In this document: positions 49,650 through 59,029 of the stretch, one piece after another
How positions within the stretch are numbered: position 1 is the stretch's first letter
How the letters are laid out: every line of letters starts with the position of its first letter
Assembly: GCA_001414485.1 (NCBI GenBank)
Contig: LLEY01000219.1
Coordinates: forward strand, 1 to 64,000
Reading direction: 5' to 3'
Source of the DNA: Calycina herbarum
Lineage: Eukaryota; Ascomycota; Leotiomycetes; Helotiales; Pezizellaceae
Length of the DNA: 64,000 nucleotides
Notes under the pieces: model-generated
What the model was told of the DNA's origin: nothing
Seen by the model: the letters and a program-made list of their open reading frames with translations, nothing else
Databases searched by the model: none
Position numbers and translations under genes: made by a program

Positions 49650-50470
49650 ACGCGCATTAAAAGACTTCAGAAGTGCTATAATCTCCAAGTGGCCTCCTCC
49701 AGCAGCTGCTTGCAACGCAGTCCGTCCATCATAACCAGCAGCAGCAGCAGCGTTGACATTAGCCCCGGCATCGAGAAGCCTTTGAACAACCTCTAAGTGG
49801 CCTCCTCCAGCAGCTGCTTGCAACGCAGTCCGTCCGTCAGAACCAGCAGCAGCGTTGACATCAGCCCCGGCATCGAGGAGCCTTTGAACAACCTCTAAGT
49901 GGCCTCCTCCAGCAGCTGCTTGCAGCGTAGTCCGTCCTTCAAAACTAGCAGCAGCGTTGACATTAGCCCCGGCATCGAGAAGCCTTTGAACAACCTCCAA
50001 GTGGCCTCCTCCAGCAGCTGCTTGCAACGCAGTCCGTCCTTCAAAACCAGCAGCAGCAGTGTTGACATTAGCCCTGGCATCGAGGAGCCTTTGAACAACC
50101 TCTAAGTGGCCTCCTCCAGCAGCTGCTTGCAACGCAGTCCGTCCTCTAGAACCAGCAGCAGCAGCAGCGTTGACATCAGCCCCGGCATCGAGGAGCCTTT
50201 GAACAACCTCCAAGTGGCCTCCTCCAGCAGCTGCTTGCAACGCAGTCCGTCCATCATAACCAGCAGCAGCAGCAGCAGCAGCGTTGACATCAGCCCTGGC
50301 ATCGAGGAGCCTCTGAACAACCTCTAAGTGGCCTCCTCCAGCAGCTGCTTGTAACGCAGTCCATCCGTCAGAACCAGCAGCGGCGTTGACATCAGCCCCG
50401 GCATCGAGGAGCCTCTCGACAACCTGTAAGTGACCCTTTTTAGCAGCGTTCAGGAGTCCCCCTAATAACT
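49650..50470 (-). repeat. High-identity ankyrin repeat array in NLR gene
   Basis: Seven full units of about 34-38 codons plus a terminal half unit (GGGHLEIIALL). Each has the ankyrin core TALQAAAGGGHLEVVQRLL, followed by DAGADVN or variants (DARADVN, DAGANVN, DARANVN), an alanine run and a G-x-x-GRTALQ turn. Units are almost identical in DNA, while (GCT)n after 'VN' varies from three to seven alanines, as in a coding microsatellite. Substitutions cluster at A/R, D/N and the turn. CpA and TpG are plentiful, so the array escaped RIP although the NACHT part of the same gene did not. Confidence 0.93.
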
Positions 50471-52112
50471 CTTTCTTGTGCTTAACGAGGTCAATTAAAA
50501 TGTTAATATACTTTAGGCGGCCAAGTACTATGTAATAGGAGATTAAGGAACTTCTCTCTATAGGAGTTAGGTTAGTATTAGATAGAACCAGTAGAAATAC
50601 AGCGAAATTGTCGTGCCTGTCAATCTATTGATAGACAGTTAGGGCTCGCTTATGAAACTCAACCTATAACCATGGCGTTCTCGCTAGACTATAGGAACTG
50701 GAAATCATTTACTTCTAAAGATTCCAAGTTATACATTTGCCCTCTTCGAAATTGTAGGTGTGAAGGATCTAGTATTCTAAAGCGTATTTAAGAAAAGGGT
50801 GTCCTAGATTTAACATAGCTATTAAGTCTTTAGGACCATTCATAGGTACTAGTATACTCTTCTTATCTATAGATTTGTGTTAGCTTTTAGCCTTTAGCTT
50901 CTGTACTATACGAACGAAGCGAGACAGGGCTCCTCCGCTTTCTAAAGCTTAATTAATAATATACTCTAGAAGTTGAGTTAATAGCGCTAGAGGATTTCAG
51001 ATTATATCAGTCTTAAAAGCGCTTAAGTTAAGATAGGATATACAAATTTCGCTAATAAAACGATCGGCTTCTTCTAAATCGATATAAAATATCTAAAGGG
51101 TCGGGTCTAATAGCTGTTGTAGGATATACTGTAGGACGCTTTAATATGTAAACTGTACGATTTATAATTCCTTGTCTAGCTGTACTAGATTCTCACACTA
51201 GGCAGTGACACGCTCTAGGCTGTTTAGTCTATTCCTATTAATAGAATAAAATTTGCTAGGCTTATACGAGAGGGCTTCCCTCAGCTTACTAAGCGTAAGC
51301 GCCTGTTTAGTTGCTATAGCCTATTAGAAAATATGCCTAATTGTTTTAGTAGAACGCTGATTTACGATTCGTTTTATAGTATAGTCGAAAGTTTCCTCTA
51401 AATCTTTAGAGAGACTTCTAAGTACTTTACGTATCTCGTTATCGTAAGTATATCTGTATATTTCCGTAATTTAGTAGTTAACCTATAGAAACCTGATAAA
51501 CTTAGTAAAGTACTTAATCTTTAAAAAGTAGGTATATATATACCATCTATACCCTTAGTTAACGCTTTAATGATTTCCTAAGCTAAATCAGGGTTATATA
51601 ATATAAGGTTTTCTTCCTCTAGCTTAAGAAAAATACTTTGTTATATATATGTCCTAATATTAGCCTAGACTTTACAACGGCTAATAGGTTTCATCTAACA
51701 CTCTAAGAACCATTTTTAGATATCTGTTAATATACTGCTTCAGCTAATAAGGAACAGCTTCGCTTTAGAATTAGGAAGCGATATAATAGATAAGAGAGTT
51801 TAGAATAAGACCTTATAATCTACCTCTTTAAATTCATCTAAACTATCAATAACGATATATACCGTAGTAAATCTACTAATATAATAATAAAGCAACTTCT
51901 TAATTTTATATATGTCTATATAAGAGGTCTCAAAATCGCTTAGCTGTTTCTCGATTTCTCCAGTTATATTATCTAGTTAGAGGGATTACCAGATAATAGA
52001 CCTAAGTACTATTTTAGCGCTAAGTAATATAGAATCGTTAAAGTAAGAAAAGAAAAAAGTAGAAAGATTATTAGCTCCTCTTTTATAATAAAGATAATCA
52101 ACAATACTAGAT

Positions 52113-52159
52113 CTAGGTATTATTAGTAAGTAATATATAGAAAGAGAAGGAGTACTTAC
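52113..52159 (-). other. Intron 2 of NLR gene
   Basis: GTAAGT donor, ACTAATAA branch, CCTAG acceptor, 47 bp. Removal joins KTVLT to SSIVDYLYYKRG, the usual sequence just after a NACHT P-loop. Confidence 0.8.
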
Positions 52160-52948
52160 GTAAGCACCGTTTTCCTAGAACCAACTATAAGCAGATTAGC
52201 AAAGCCTTAAAGGAAAGTAGTAAACTTACGCTTTCCTGTTAAGAAAAAGACTAAGAGCGTTTTATTATCTTTCTACTTAGTAAATTCCAAAGTAGAAAAT
52301 AACTATATAGCTATGTTAATATGCTGCTTTTTACGTGTCTAATTAAAGTTTATTTAGTATTTATATATTAATAAAGAGTTTAGAAGTCTTCTTTTCTTCT
52401 CGTCTATCCTTATTAGTATAATATTAACAACGAGCTAGATACCTACTTAAGAGCTCCTATTCTCTTTAAATCTACTATTCTTAAATACTTTTATCTTTTT
52501 TTTAAGTTTAAGAAGCGAAAATTAAAATCTCTTTTCTATAATTCGCTAAAAGCTTTCGTTCTTGCTCCTGATTCTCCTACTCTCTTCGATCAGATTTAGC
52601 TTTGGCTAGAGTAATAGCTTTCTCGACATCATTAGAACAGCTCTAGATGTTCTTAATCTAGGGATAAAGCTTGCTATATAAGTCTGTCGTTATTTTTTTT
52701 ATCCCTTTAGTCTCTAGATTAGTAAAGGCTGCTATAAGAGAATATTATTACTTACATAGCTGCCGTGTTAGCTGGATAATCTCCTTATATAGCTAAACGA
52801 TAGAGGCATAGAACGTGTATATTAACTCTTAAAGTAGCTACGAGTTATAAAACAGAAGTTGATATTCATCAAACTAGGGGACAAGTTTATTAAGACTTAT
52901 AAACAAGTCTACGAGGGATTCAAAGTACGAGGTAAAGTTGGCAGCAAT

Positions 52949-53011
52949 CTAGAGGCATTGTTAGATTTAAAACTTATTTCGCGTCCTTAAGAGTCTAGAA
53001 AGAAGAATTAC
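52949..53011 (-). other. Intron 1 of NLR gene
   Basis: GTAATT donor, CTAAC 14 bases before a CTAG acceptor, 63 bp. Removing it joins GSVKLTML to IAANFTSYFE, the continuous sequence expected for this domain. Confidence 0.8.
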
Positions 53012-53353
53012 AAGCATCGTAAGCTTTACGCTGCCCTAAACAAGTGCTACGATTTCTAGATAGGCTGAAACAAAGGTGTCGACGATTATAGAAAACTGCT
53101 GGATTAACTATAGAATAGAATATACCCTAGCGCTAATACTCTTTCCTCGTCGAGTCGAATTTGCTGCATCTAGCTTTGCAGTAAAGATGAGTACAGCAGA
53201 AGCATCGGGCACGTCCTTAATATCCTATAGCTGCTTCCTCTCGTCATCATCAAGGATGCTTCCGAACTATGAAAGAGCGATTTCGAGGGATTTTGTCGTA
53301 GATCTAGTTAGATCATTAGTACGAGAGGTGCTGCTAAGAGCGATCGTAGACAT

Positions 53354-54332
53354 CACGAACTCGAGTAGTGAATACTTTAGAAGTAGCAGTGACAGAGGAG
53401 AAAAGGCGATAGATAAAAGCAGAGTATAGAATAAGGTAAGAACAGTTTCGAGAGGACAGATAGCCTTCAAGTTAGGACATAAGAGGTGAGGCTGATGGTA
53501 CCACATCTGCGGTCTTTGCATGGGCTCAGCTGCGTCCTCGTTTAAAAAACGCGAGTTTTCAGAACACCAAAAAAAGTTGGAACACCGCTTTTTTAGAAGA
53601 TGCCCTTCTTAGTTTCTTAGTACCCACCACGCCTTTAGAACTTAAATCGTATTAGGCAAATGAACTTGAACATCCCCTAATCAAGTGCATCTATATATCT
53701 TTATAGGTAGAGGCGTAGCTGTCGGGTATTATCGAGAGCATCACCAAAAAAAAGTTTGGGTTTGGAGTGTGCGGTCCGCGCATTCAAGCTCCTCCACACT
53801 CCGAACACGTATAACCTTAAGTGTGCGGAGGGGATGACCATAACACCTCCCACACAGGAGGGGCGGTCATAACACATAGGTGCGGAGTGTGCGGCCACTA
53901 AAAAGAGTGCCGGCTACATCGGTTACATTCCTAATTATCGGCTTTTCAAAATCGTCCATTTTTAAGCACCGGAGGCCCCAGAGTCCCCGGAACAGCTCCA
54001 GAGGCCTACACATCTACGTAATACCTACCAAGCATGTGCATCATACTCTACGCTGATTAGGCTAAGTCAGTAAACTTTCGCTAAATCGATCGATTTATGT
54101 TGCCTTTCTAATTTGTTGTCTACTAGGACATAGAAATATTTTTTTAAGGTACATAAAATGAGTATTTGTGGTGTCCTTTACGGAGAGTTGCATTCTAGGG
54201 TCGACGGCAGTGACTATTTGTGCACTTTCGCACAAAATGATCTCAAAATCCGCCCCGTGGTTGGGAATCCGCCACCAGTGGTGTCCGCCCTATGCGGGAA
54301 TCCGCCCCCTGTCGGGAATTAAACCCGGGCGG
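53354..54332. other. Unannotated island sequence upstream of NLR gene
   Basis: Ordinary composition, not RIPed. Presumed promoter side of the NLR gene. 53,740-53,900 holds several GTGTGCGG motifs and a hairpin GGAGTGTG...CACACTCC (about 53,766-53,804). 54,240-54,330 holds three GGAATCCGCC-like direct repeats. Short open frames here (for example 53,076-53,429 plus, 53,701-53,898 minus) are antisense to the NLR exon or lie in repeats and are not supported as genes. Confidence 0.5.
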
Positions 54333-54548
54333 TACTCTCCCCCCCCCCTGAACTAAATGTAATGACCCACTTTGCGGGTCCTGGGTAATGTCAAAGCGCC
54401 GAGCCAATAAGAAGAGTTGAAGTTAAAATGTAGAATGATAAAGAAGCTTCTATTAGCCAAACACCCTGACATTACCAGGACTTTACACAGCCTCCCCCAG
54501 ATCTTCAAATTGACCCACTTTACATTTAGTTCAGGGGGGGGGAGAGTA
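54333..54548. mobile_element. Foldback MITE with poly-C/poly-G TIRs
   Basis: About 216 bp including TA at both ends. TIRs are TACTCT-C10-TGAACTAAATGTAA (54,333-54,362) and its inverse with G9 (54,520-54,548). A second, inner inverted repeat pairs CCTGGGTAATGTCA (near 54,379) with TGACATTACCAGG (near 54,467), so the whole element can fold back on itself. No coding capacity. TA ends suggest a Tc1/mariner-type partner, which is inference. Not RIPed, as expected for so short a repeat. A 147-codon minus-strand frame at 54,353-54,796 overlaps it and is rejected. Confidence 0.8.
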
Positions 54549-54845
54549 ACAGGACTATGGGTCTGGATCTCGCTAGGAGGCTGATGTGACCGTGGGTAGA
54601 GGACATTGCCCAATTCTCCTCGCTCCAGACCTACACCGGCTCCAGATGGGCTAAGACACAAGGGTTCTCCAGTCAGGGTCATGAATACGGGGAATACGGG
54701 GAAACCGGAAAATGCGTTTTGGTAGACCGTAGGCAACAATGTACGTGACCGATGCCACTTTTGTGCTACTGAAAACCTTGAATTGCAACTCGACAAGCCT
54801 ATCGTTGCGCACCCTGTCTCCTCGACGTATTCTTCTCCTTTATAG

Positions 54846-55068
54846 TGATAGAGAACGTTCAGAATTGTATTATCTTAAGAATTACGTGCCAGTCAATCTT
54901 AGCCTTGGTATACCTCCTGCATTTAAAGAGCCTCTGGCTCCCGAGCTCTGCTCTCGTCTTTTCTCTCCTTAGCTTAGAATCTTCGAATAGACAGTTCCAC
55001 AGTGCCATAACCTACACCTTGGCATAGTCGTGCTCATGCGCGGTCTATACGCTGTGCGTGTCGTCACA
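54846..55068 (+). repeat. LTR relic related to Gypsy B, un-RIPed
   Basis: 54,940-55,068 aligns in reverse orientation with the Gypsy B LTR: GAGCTCTG..CTCGTC, then CCTTAGCTTAGAATCTTCGA, GACAGTTC, ATAACCTACACC and a GTGTCGTCACA end. 54,846-54,940 aligns only loosely (AACGTTCAGAA, ACGTGCC). No clear target duplication, so one end may be eroded. It keeps CpA/TpG. Probably a solo LTR of a related subfamily. Confidence 0.65.
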
Positions 55069-55488
55069 AGATTCACGGGAGTATGAAGGTTCTATATAAG
55101 ACTAGCATGTCTGCTATTAGATAGGAGCTCCGTTCTCAACTTGGTTTATCGATCTTATCATCTTGTTCGGCATCTTTGATACACGTAACGAGTTCACTTC
55201 CAAGTGAACAACCCGGTGCATTCGTACTTCTTCCTGCATACCAACCATTAAGACCAGTTACCTTCGGTAGATAGTTAGTTTCGCTACACCGGCTTGTTTT
55301 GGAAGAAGAATTGGGGTACAGTCAAGTCAGACGGTTACTGTGAGAAGGATTAAGGTAGTTGTGTGCTTGGTGAGTATAAATGTATCCATTGCTCCTTCCC
55401 TCCTCCAATTTTGTCTCTTCGATTTATCCGCAATCAAGTAGTACTTGCAACTTTTTCCTCTCAGGAAGTTAATCACCCCGTCTCCTAC
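55069..55488. other. Intergenic sequence upstream of Gly-rich gene
   Basis: No gene recognised. Contains a near-perfect dyad GTTCACTT-CC-AAGTGAAC at 55,192-55,209, which could bind a dimeric regulator, and a pyrimidine-rich stretch (TCCTTCCCTCCTCC, TTTTTCCTCTCAGG) shortly before 55,489, common in fungal 5' leaders. Confidence 0.4.
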
Positions 55489-55953
55489 ATGGAAGCAAGC
55501 ATTTACTAATCCTCCTCGCCGTGTTCATAACGCTCATCTCAGCGACAACCATCAATCAAAACAGAAGACATAACACCAATCAAAACCACAATCCATAAAG
55601 GCGGCGGACGCGGAGGTGGACACGGAGGAGGTGGAGGTCATGGGGGAGGAGGCCATGCCGGTGGAGGAGAACATGGCAGTAGTGGAGGACATGGTACTAG
55701 TAGTGGTGGAACAGAGGAAGGAAGTAGCGCAGGAGGAGTAGTATGTGCTGCTCGTGGTGCCGCGGTTGCTGTTGCTGGTTTGCATGGTGGGTATTCTGGG
55801 TCGAATGATACTTCTCATAATTATGCTGGGTCTGCGATTACACCTGGGGCTTGGGGAGTTGGATTGGGAGTTGCGGTTTGGGTGGATTATGGGTTAAGAG
55901 GAGAGATGATGGAGGGATATATTGGGGTAAGAAGAGGAGACTGTGTTTTTTAG
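55489..55953 (+). pseudogene. Gly/His-rich small protein, possibly secreted, frameshifted
   Basis: From about 55,560 to TAG at 55,951 an open frame encodes a Gly/His-rich stretch (HGGGGGHGGGGHAGGG-like), then GTSSGGTEEGSSAGG and an ordered-looking C-terminus with hydrophobic, aromatic and charged residues (GAWGVGLGVAVWVDYG, GYIGVRRGDCVF). Immediately upstream, in another frame, lies a good signal-peptide-like run (KHLLILLAVFITLISATT), but no intron joins the two frames and the ATG at 55,489 leads to a stop after six codons. Either the gene has two small frame lesions or one segment is coincidental. No RIP signature. Function unknown. Confidence 0.5.
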
Positions 55954-56450
55954 TGGGTTTACTGGTTATTTGGATATAGATTATTGCCTACCGACAAGTA
56001 TTGCTTTATAATGAATGGGAAACCGTTAAGACCAAGCTTGCTAGGGATCCACAGTTGTTAAAATGACCAGTAGATGTAACTCTTTGCTCAAAAAGAAACC
56101 AAGTGTGGCAACCCCTCTAAACAACTGTCTATTTAAAACAGAAAAGAAAAAGTATAATGGACCACTTCCTTCAAAAGTACACTTTTTCAGTAAAATATTC
56201 TAGTTATAGCCCTTTACTTTTGCGGCTCAAGCTTGTGCTGATAATTTACTGTATGATAGTCTTACATTTTCTACCCTGAAGGACAAAACTTGAGGTATAT
56301 ATAGAAGGACGGGGTTATATATTTTTCCCTTCAAAGTTATGAGTTTGCTGTTACTCTTTAAACACGCGAAGTGGAGAGCCGTGTAAGTTGCGAATAGCCC
56401 CATTTGAAGTCAGGCAGTCAGCGAGACTTGTTCGCTCCGCCGGCAGCTGA
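55954..56450. other. Intergenic sequence between convergent genes
   Basis: Convergent 3' flanks of the Gly-rich and ULD-PAH genes. No coding signal. A hairpin CGGCAGCT-GACT-AGCTGCCG at 56,440-56,459 sits right beside the ULD-PAH stop codon. Confidence 0.4.
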
Positions 56451-58340
56451 CTAGCTGCCGTGTTGCCCACTCTGACTATCTAGCGCGCTTTCTCTCTCCC
56501 CGTCAACTGGCACCTGCGTTGCAACTTTTGTCTCTTGATCTTTGAGAAGGGTATCTTGGGTACGCCAACGAGCCCGTACAGCAGATTCTGGAAGAAACAA
56601 GTTAAAGTCGTCTATTAGATCTTGTGTAGACGTAAACAAATGTTTAACTTCGGCATAAACGTTTTCAATAGGTTTCGATTCTCGTTGGTAAGTCTGGAGT
56701 GTCTCGAGGAATTGCTTATAGACTTTAGGGTCGTGTCGATATCGGACCTAAAAATAATTAGCGGCGCTAATACACGGCTTAGTTGGACATTCCTTGATTT
56801 TTTCCACAAACGATAAGGCTCGGTTGAACGATTCTTGCTGAGCTTCGTCTACGGGATGACCGTTGAGAACAGAAGCATCGTCGAAATATCTGGTGAAGTT
56901 AGATGTGTATTGTGAATCTAGTACTTTCTTGATTTAATTACAAGTCCTGGAGCATTTCCTCTGCCAACTTTACGTTCTTGAAGCAGTCGAGGCTCTCTTC
57001 GGAATACAAGACCTTCTTCGACCGGCCTTCGAGATTCTCAGACTGGGATAATCTTTTGTTGGAAGCATCATCTTCTAAATCAATATCAGACAGAAACATA
57101 TCAAGGTTCCGCTTTTTCTTCGAGTAGTCAAACCAGACGTTGCATTCTTTACTTTCAAAAGACATATGTTAGCCAAAAGAAGCTACTTCGTATCAAGTTT
57201 TAAGCGAGGTTGAGTATACCACATGCGTCCACCTCCAGGTGAAGCTGTTGTTATAGTCGAGCCACATTTCGGCATCGGGCACGTCTCATCAGTGTAAATT
57301 TTTCTCGCCGGCTTTTCTAACAATATTGCCATAATGATCGAAGCTCCAGGCAAGAGCCGTACGTTCTCCGAAATAACTACTTGGCTGTTCTTAGTACTAA
57401 ATATTTCATAATTATCGGCTTGGACTTCCGAGGACCCAGGTCCTTCTAAAAACCGATGCTTGATGATTGCATTGAGAAGTTCGAAGTCGTACTCTGAGGG
57501 AACTGGGAATTTGAAGCCAAGGGCGTCTTCCTCAATAAGCGGAGCTTGGAAGAAGGTCCACTTGGTGTTAGGGGCAGCTAAATATCCTCTAATCTCGATG
57601 ACGATGCCGTAAATCTGTTGAGTTGAGACACTAGATTTTTCCAAGTCAGCCTGTACAAGTGTTACCAGAGATTGCACATCAAGTGATTGTATACCAGACT
57701 TTCGCGACCATCTCTCCCAAATATTTCAAGGAAGAACAAAGCTCACCACTAACCATCCTGAACAGCTCTGTGAGCATGGAATTGTTATTTTGCACAACAG
57801 CAGTTTGTGCTATCACACTATCTTTGATCCATTGCATCAACGACTTAGTATTCTCCAACCTTTCTCGAATTTGTAGTTGATCCAGCTCCCCCCTTTCCGA
57901 TGCAAGACTCATCATCTCCAATCCATGCTCGGCAAGCAATATATTTATCGTCCTAATATGTATATTCAAATAACTCTGCAACTTCCTTACCTCGTCCTTC
58001 TCCCCGAACGCCCATCGCAATTTATCCGCGGTCTTCTTGATGGGATTTGCTCCGCCCCACATCCCCAAAGCCTTATCATATTTCTCTATTTTCCCCAAGA
58101 ATTGTTCGAGAGGCCGCCGACAGCTCAGCGCTGCGTATTTATCGACTCGAGGTTCGCAGACGCGGCATTATCTGATCGCAATTTTTCGAGATGCTTCAAC
58201 GCATGATTGAGGGAATCGAGCTCTCGGAGCAACTCCTGGTATTCGGACTTTGAGCCGCCGGCTTCGCTCAGGCTGTTGGTGATGTCTGTGATAAGCTTTC
58301 CAACGGCGAGAAAGTCACCAACTGAGAAGCCAAAGGACAT
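56451..58340 (-). pseudogene. STAND-type N-terminus + fungal ubiquitin-like domain (ULD) + Sin3-like PAH fusion
   Basis: ATG at 58,340 (MSFGFSVGDFLAVGKLITDI), stop at 56,451. Exons: 58,340-57,695; 57,630-57,220; 57,151-56,942; 56,889-56,793; 56,747-56,451. Introns of 45-68 bp have CTAAC/CTGAC branches, and all phases close to one ~553-residue protein if one missing base near 58,137 is allowed for. Domains: fungal STAND-type helical N-terminus and coiled region (exon 1), ULD (exon 2; FKFPVPSEYDFELLNAII), a Cys motif TCPMPKCGS and CNVWFDYSKKKR (exons 2-3), acidic/Ser linker, then PAH (exons 4-5; ALSFVEKIK and VYKQFLETLQTYQRES), the fold Sin3 uses to bind repressors. Intron 4 has GA in place of the GT donor. 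Lesions: the frameshift and that donor; no RIP stops. Recent pseudogene, or active if either is an assembly error. Confidence 0.8.
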
Positions 58341-58857
58341 TGCAGGTTCCGTGATAGGGGTAAATTGGTTGAATAGAGCAATATATATGTTTAAAGGGCT
58401 GAGAATCGCGAGCTCCAGATGCCTCGAGGATGTTACCGCGCTGATGCATATAGCCGCCGTGTCTATGCAGCTGAAAACGTGATTTTAGCGAGACCCAGGG
58501 GCATCACCGATTTGGATTCTTGGAAAAATATTTGCCATCTATCACAAAAACTGACATCCTCTGGTGGAGCAGTCTGAAAGAGTAAAAAATATATAAAGTA
58601 ATCCTCTTCACTGAAATCTCTTTGGTGGCATTGATCAGCCCACTTGGGCATCAAAAACCTACCATCGGATCAATAACTTCTTCACATTTCTCAACTCATA
58701 TCCTCAGACAACTCCAAAAGCAATACACAAAACACAAATTACTTAACAGCCACTTCAACAAGAGAACCCCTCGCCACAATCTGCACAGCCAACTGCGTCA
58801 AAGGCGCATTACTCAAAATCCTAAATACAATAATATCACTCTTCATACAAAACAACA
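58341..58857. other. Upstream region of ULD-PAH gene
   Basis: Ordinary composition. Presumed promoter and 5' leader of the minus-strand ULD-PAH gene; includes ATATATATG-type A/T runs near 58,380 but no motif I can assign. Small frames (58,463-58,654 minus; 58,622-58,870 plus) lack support. The LINE at 58,858 inserted about 520 bp upstream of the start codon, pointing away from the gene. Confidence 0.4.
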
Positions 58858-59029
58858 CCTTTTTTCGTAGATCGAATTTTTTGTTCTAAATCACTCGCTC
58901 TCACCTACTCGCACTTAATAAGCCGATTTCCTTCTATGGAGACCTCCCTTAGGAGGCCTCCGGCCTCACCTACGCCTCTAAGAAGAGACCTAGGAAAAGG
59001 GGGAGGGCGCCCGATCCCCCCCCTTTCGA

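Larger units (their letters stand above)
49644..53353 (-). pseudogene. NLR/STAND protein: DUF7708-like + NACHT + ankyrin repeats, RIP-damaged
   Basis: Start ATG at 53,353 (MSTIALSSTSRT). N-terminal DUF7708-like domain about 53,300-52,880, with DVPDASAVLIFTAKLDA and GSVKLTML. NACHT NTPase: Walker A at about 52,188-52,165, reading VGSRKTVL where one Gly of GSGKT is now Arg (a G-to-A change); Walker B IDSLDEF at about 51,850. Ankyrin repeats from 50,470 to the TAA at 49,644. Two introns fit exactly: 52,949-53,011 (63 bp, CTAAC branch) and 52,113-52,159 (47 bp, GTAAGT donor). At least nine stops are TAG at expected Gln/Trp codons; the last is at 50,625-50,627, downstream of which 326 codons are open. 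Fungal NLRs of this build act in non-self recognition and programmed cell death; that role is inferred from the family. Confidence 0.85.

Noticed and set aside
49895..50327. Several open frames on both strands over the ankyrin array (49,895-50,098, 49,899-50,105, 50,102-50,320, 50,106-50,327)
   Set aside because: Shadows in other frames of the repeated ankyrin coding sequence; they repeat with its period.
53076..53429. 117-codon plus-strand open frame
   Set aside because: Antisense to the first exon of the NLR gene, which matches a domain family; the plus frame matches nothing.
54290..54330. tRNA-like T-arm (CGGGTTTAATTCCCG on the minus strand), possible SINE
   Set aside because: Resembles a B box but I find no matching A box, cloverleaf or poly-A tail.
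54353..54796. 147-codon minus-strand open frame
   Set aside because: Runs through the MITE and its homopolymer; no domain or codon signal.
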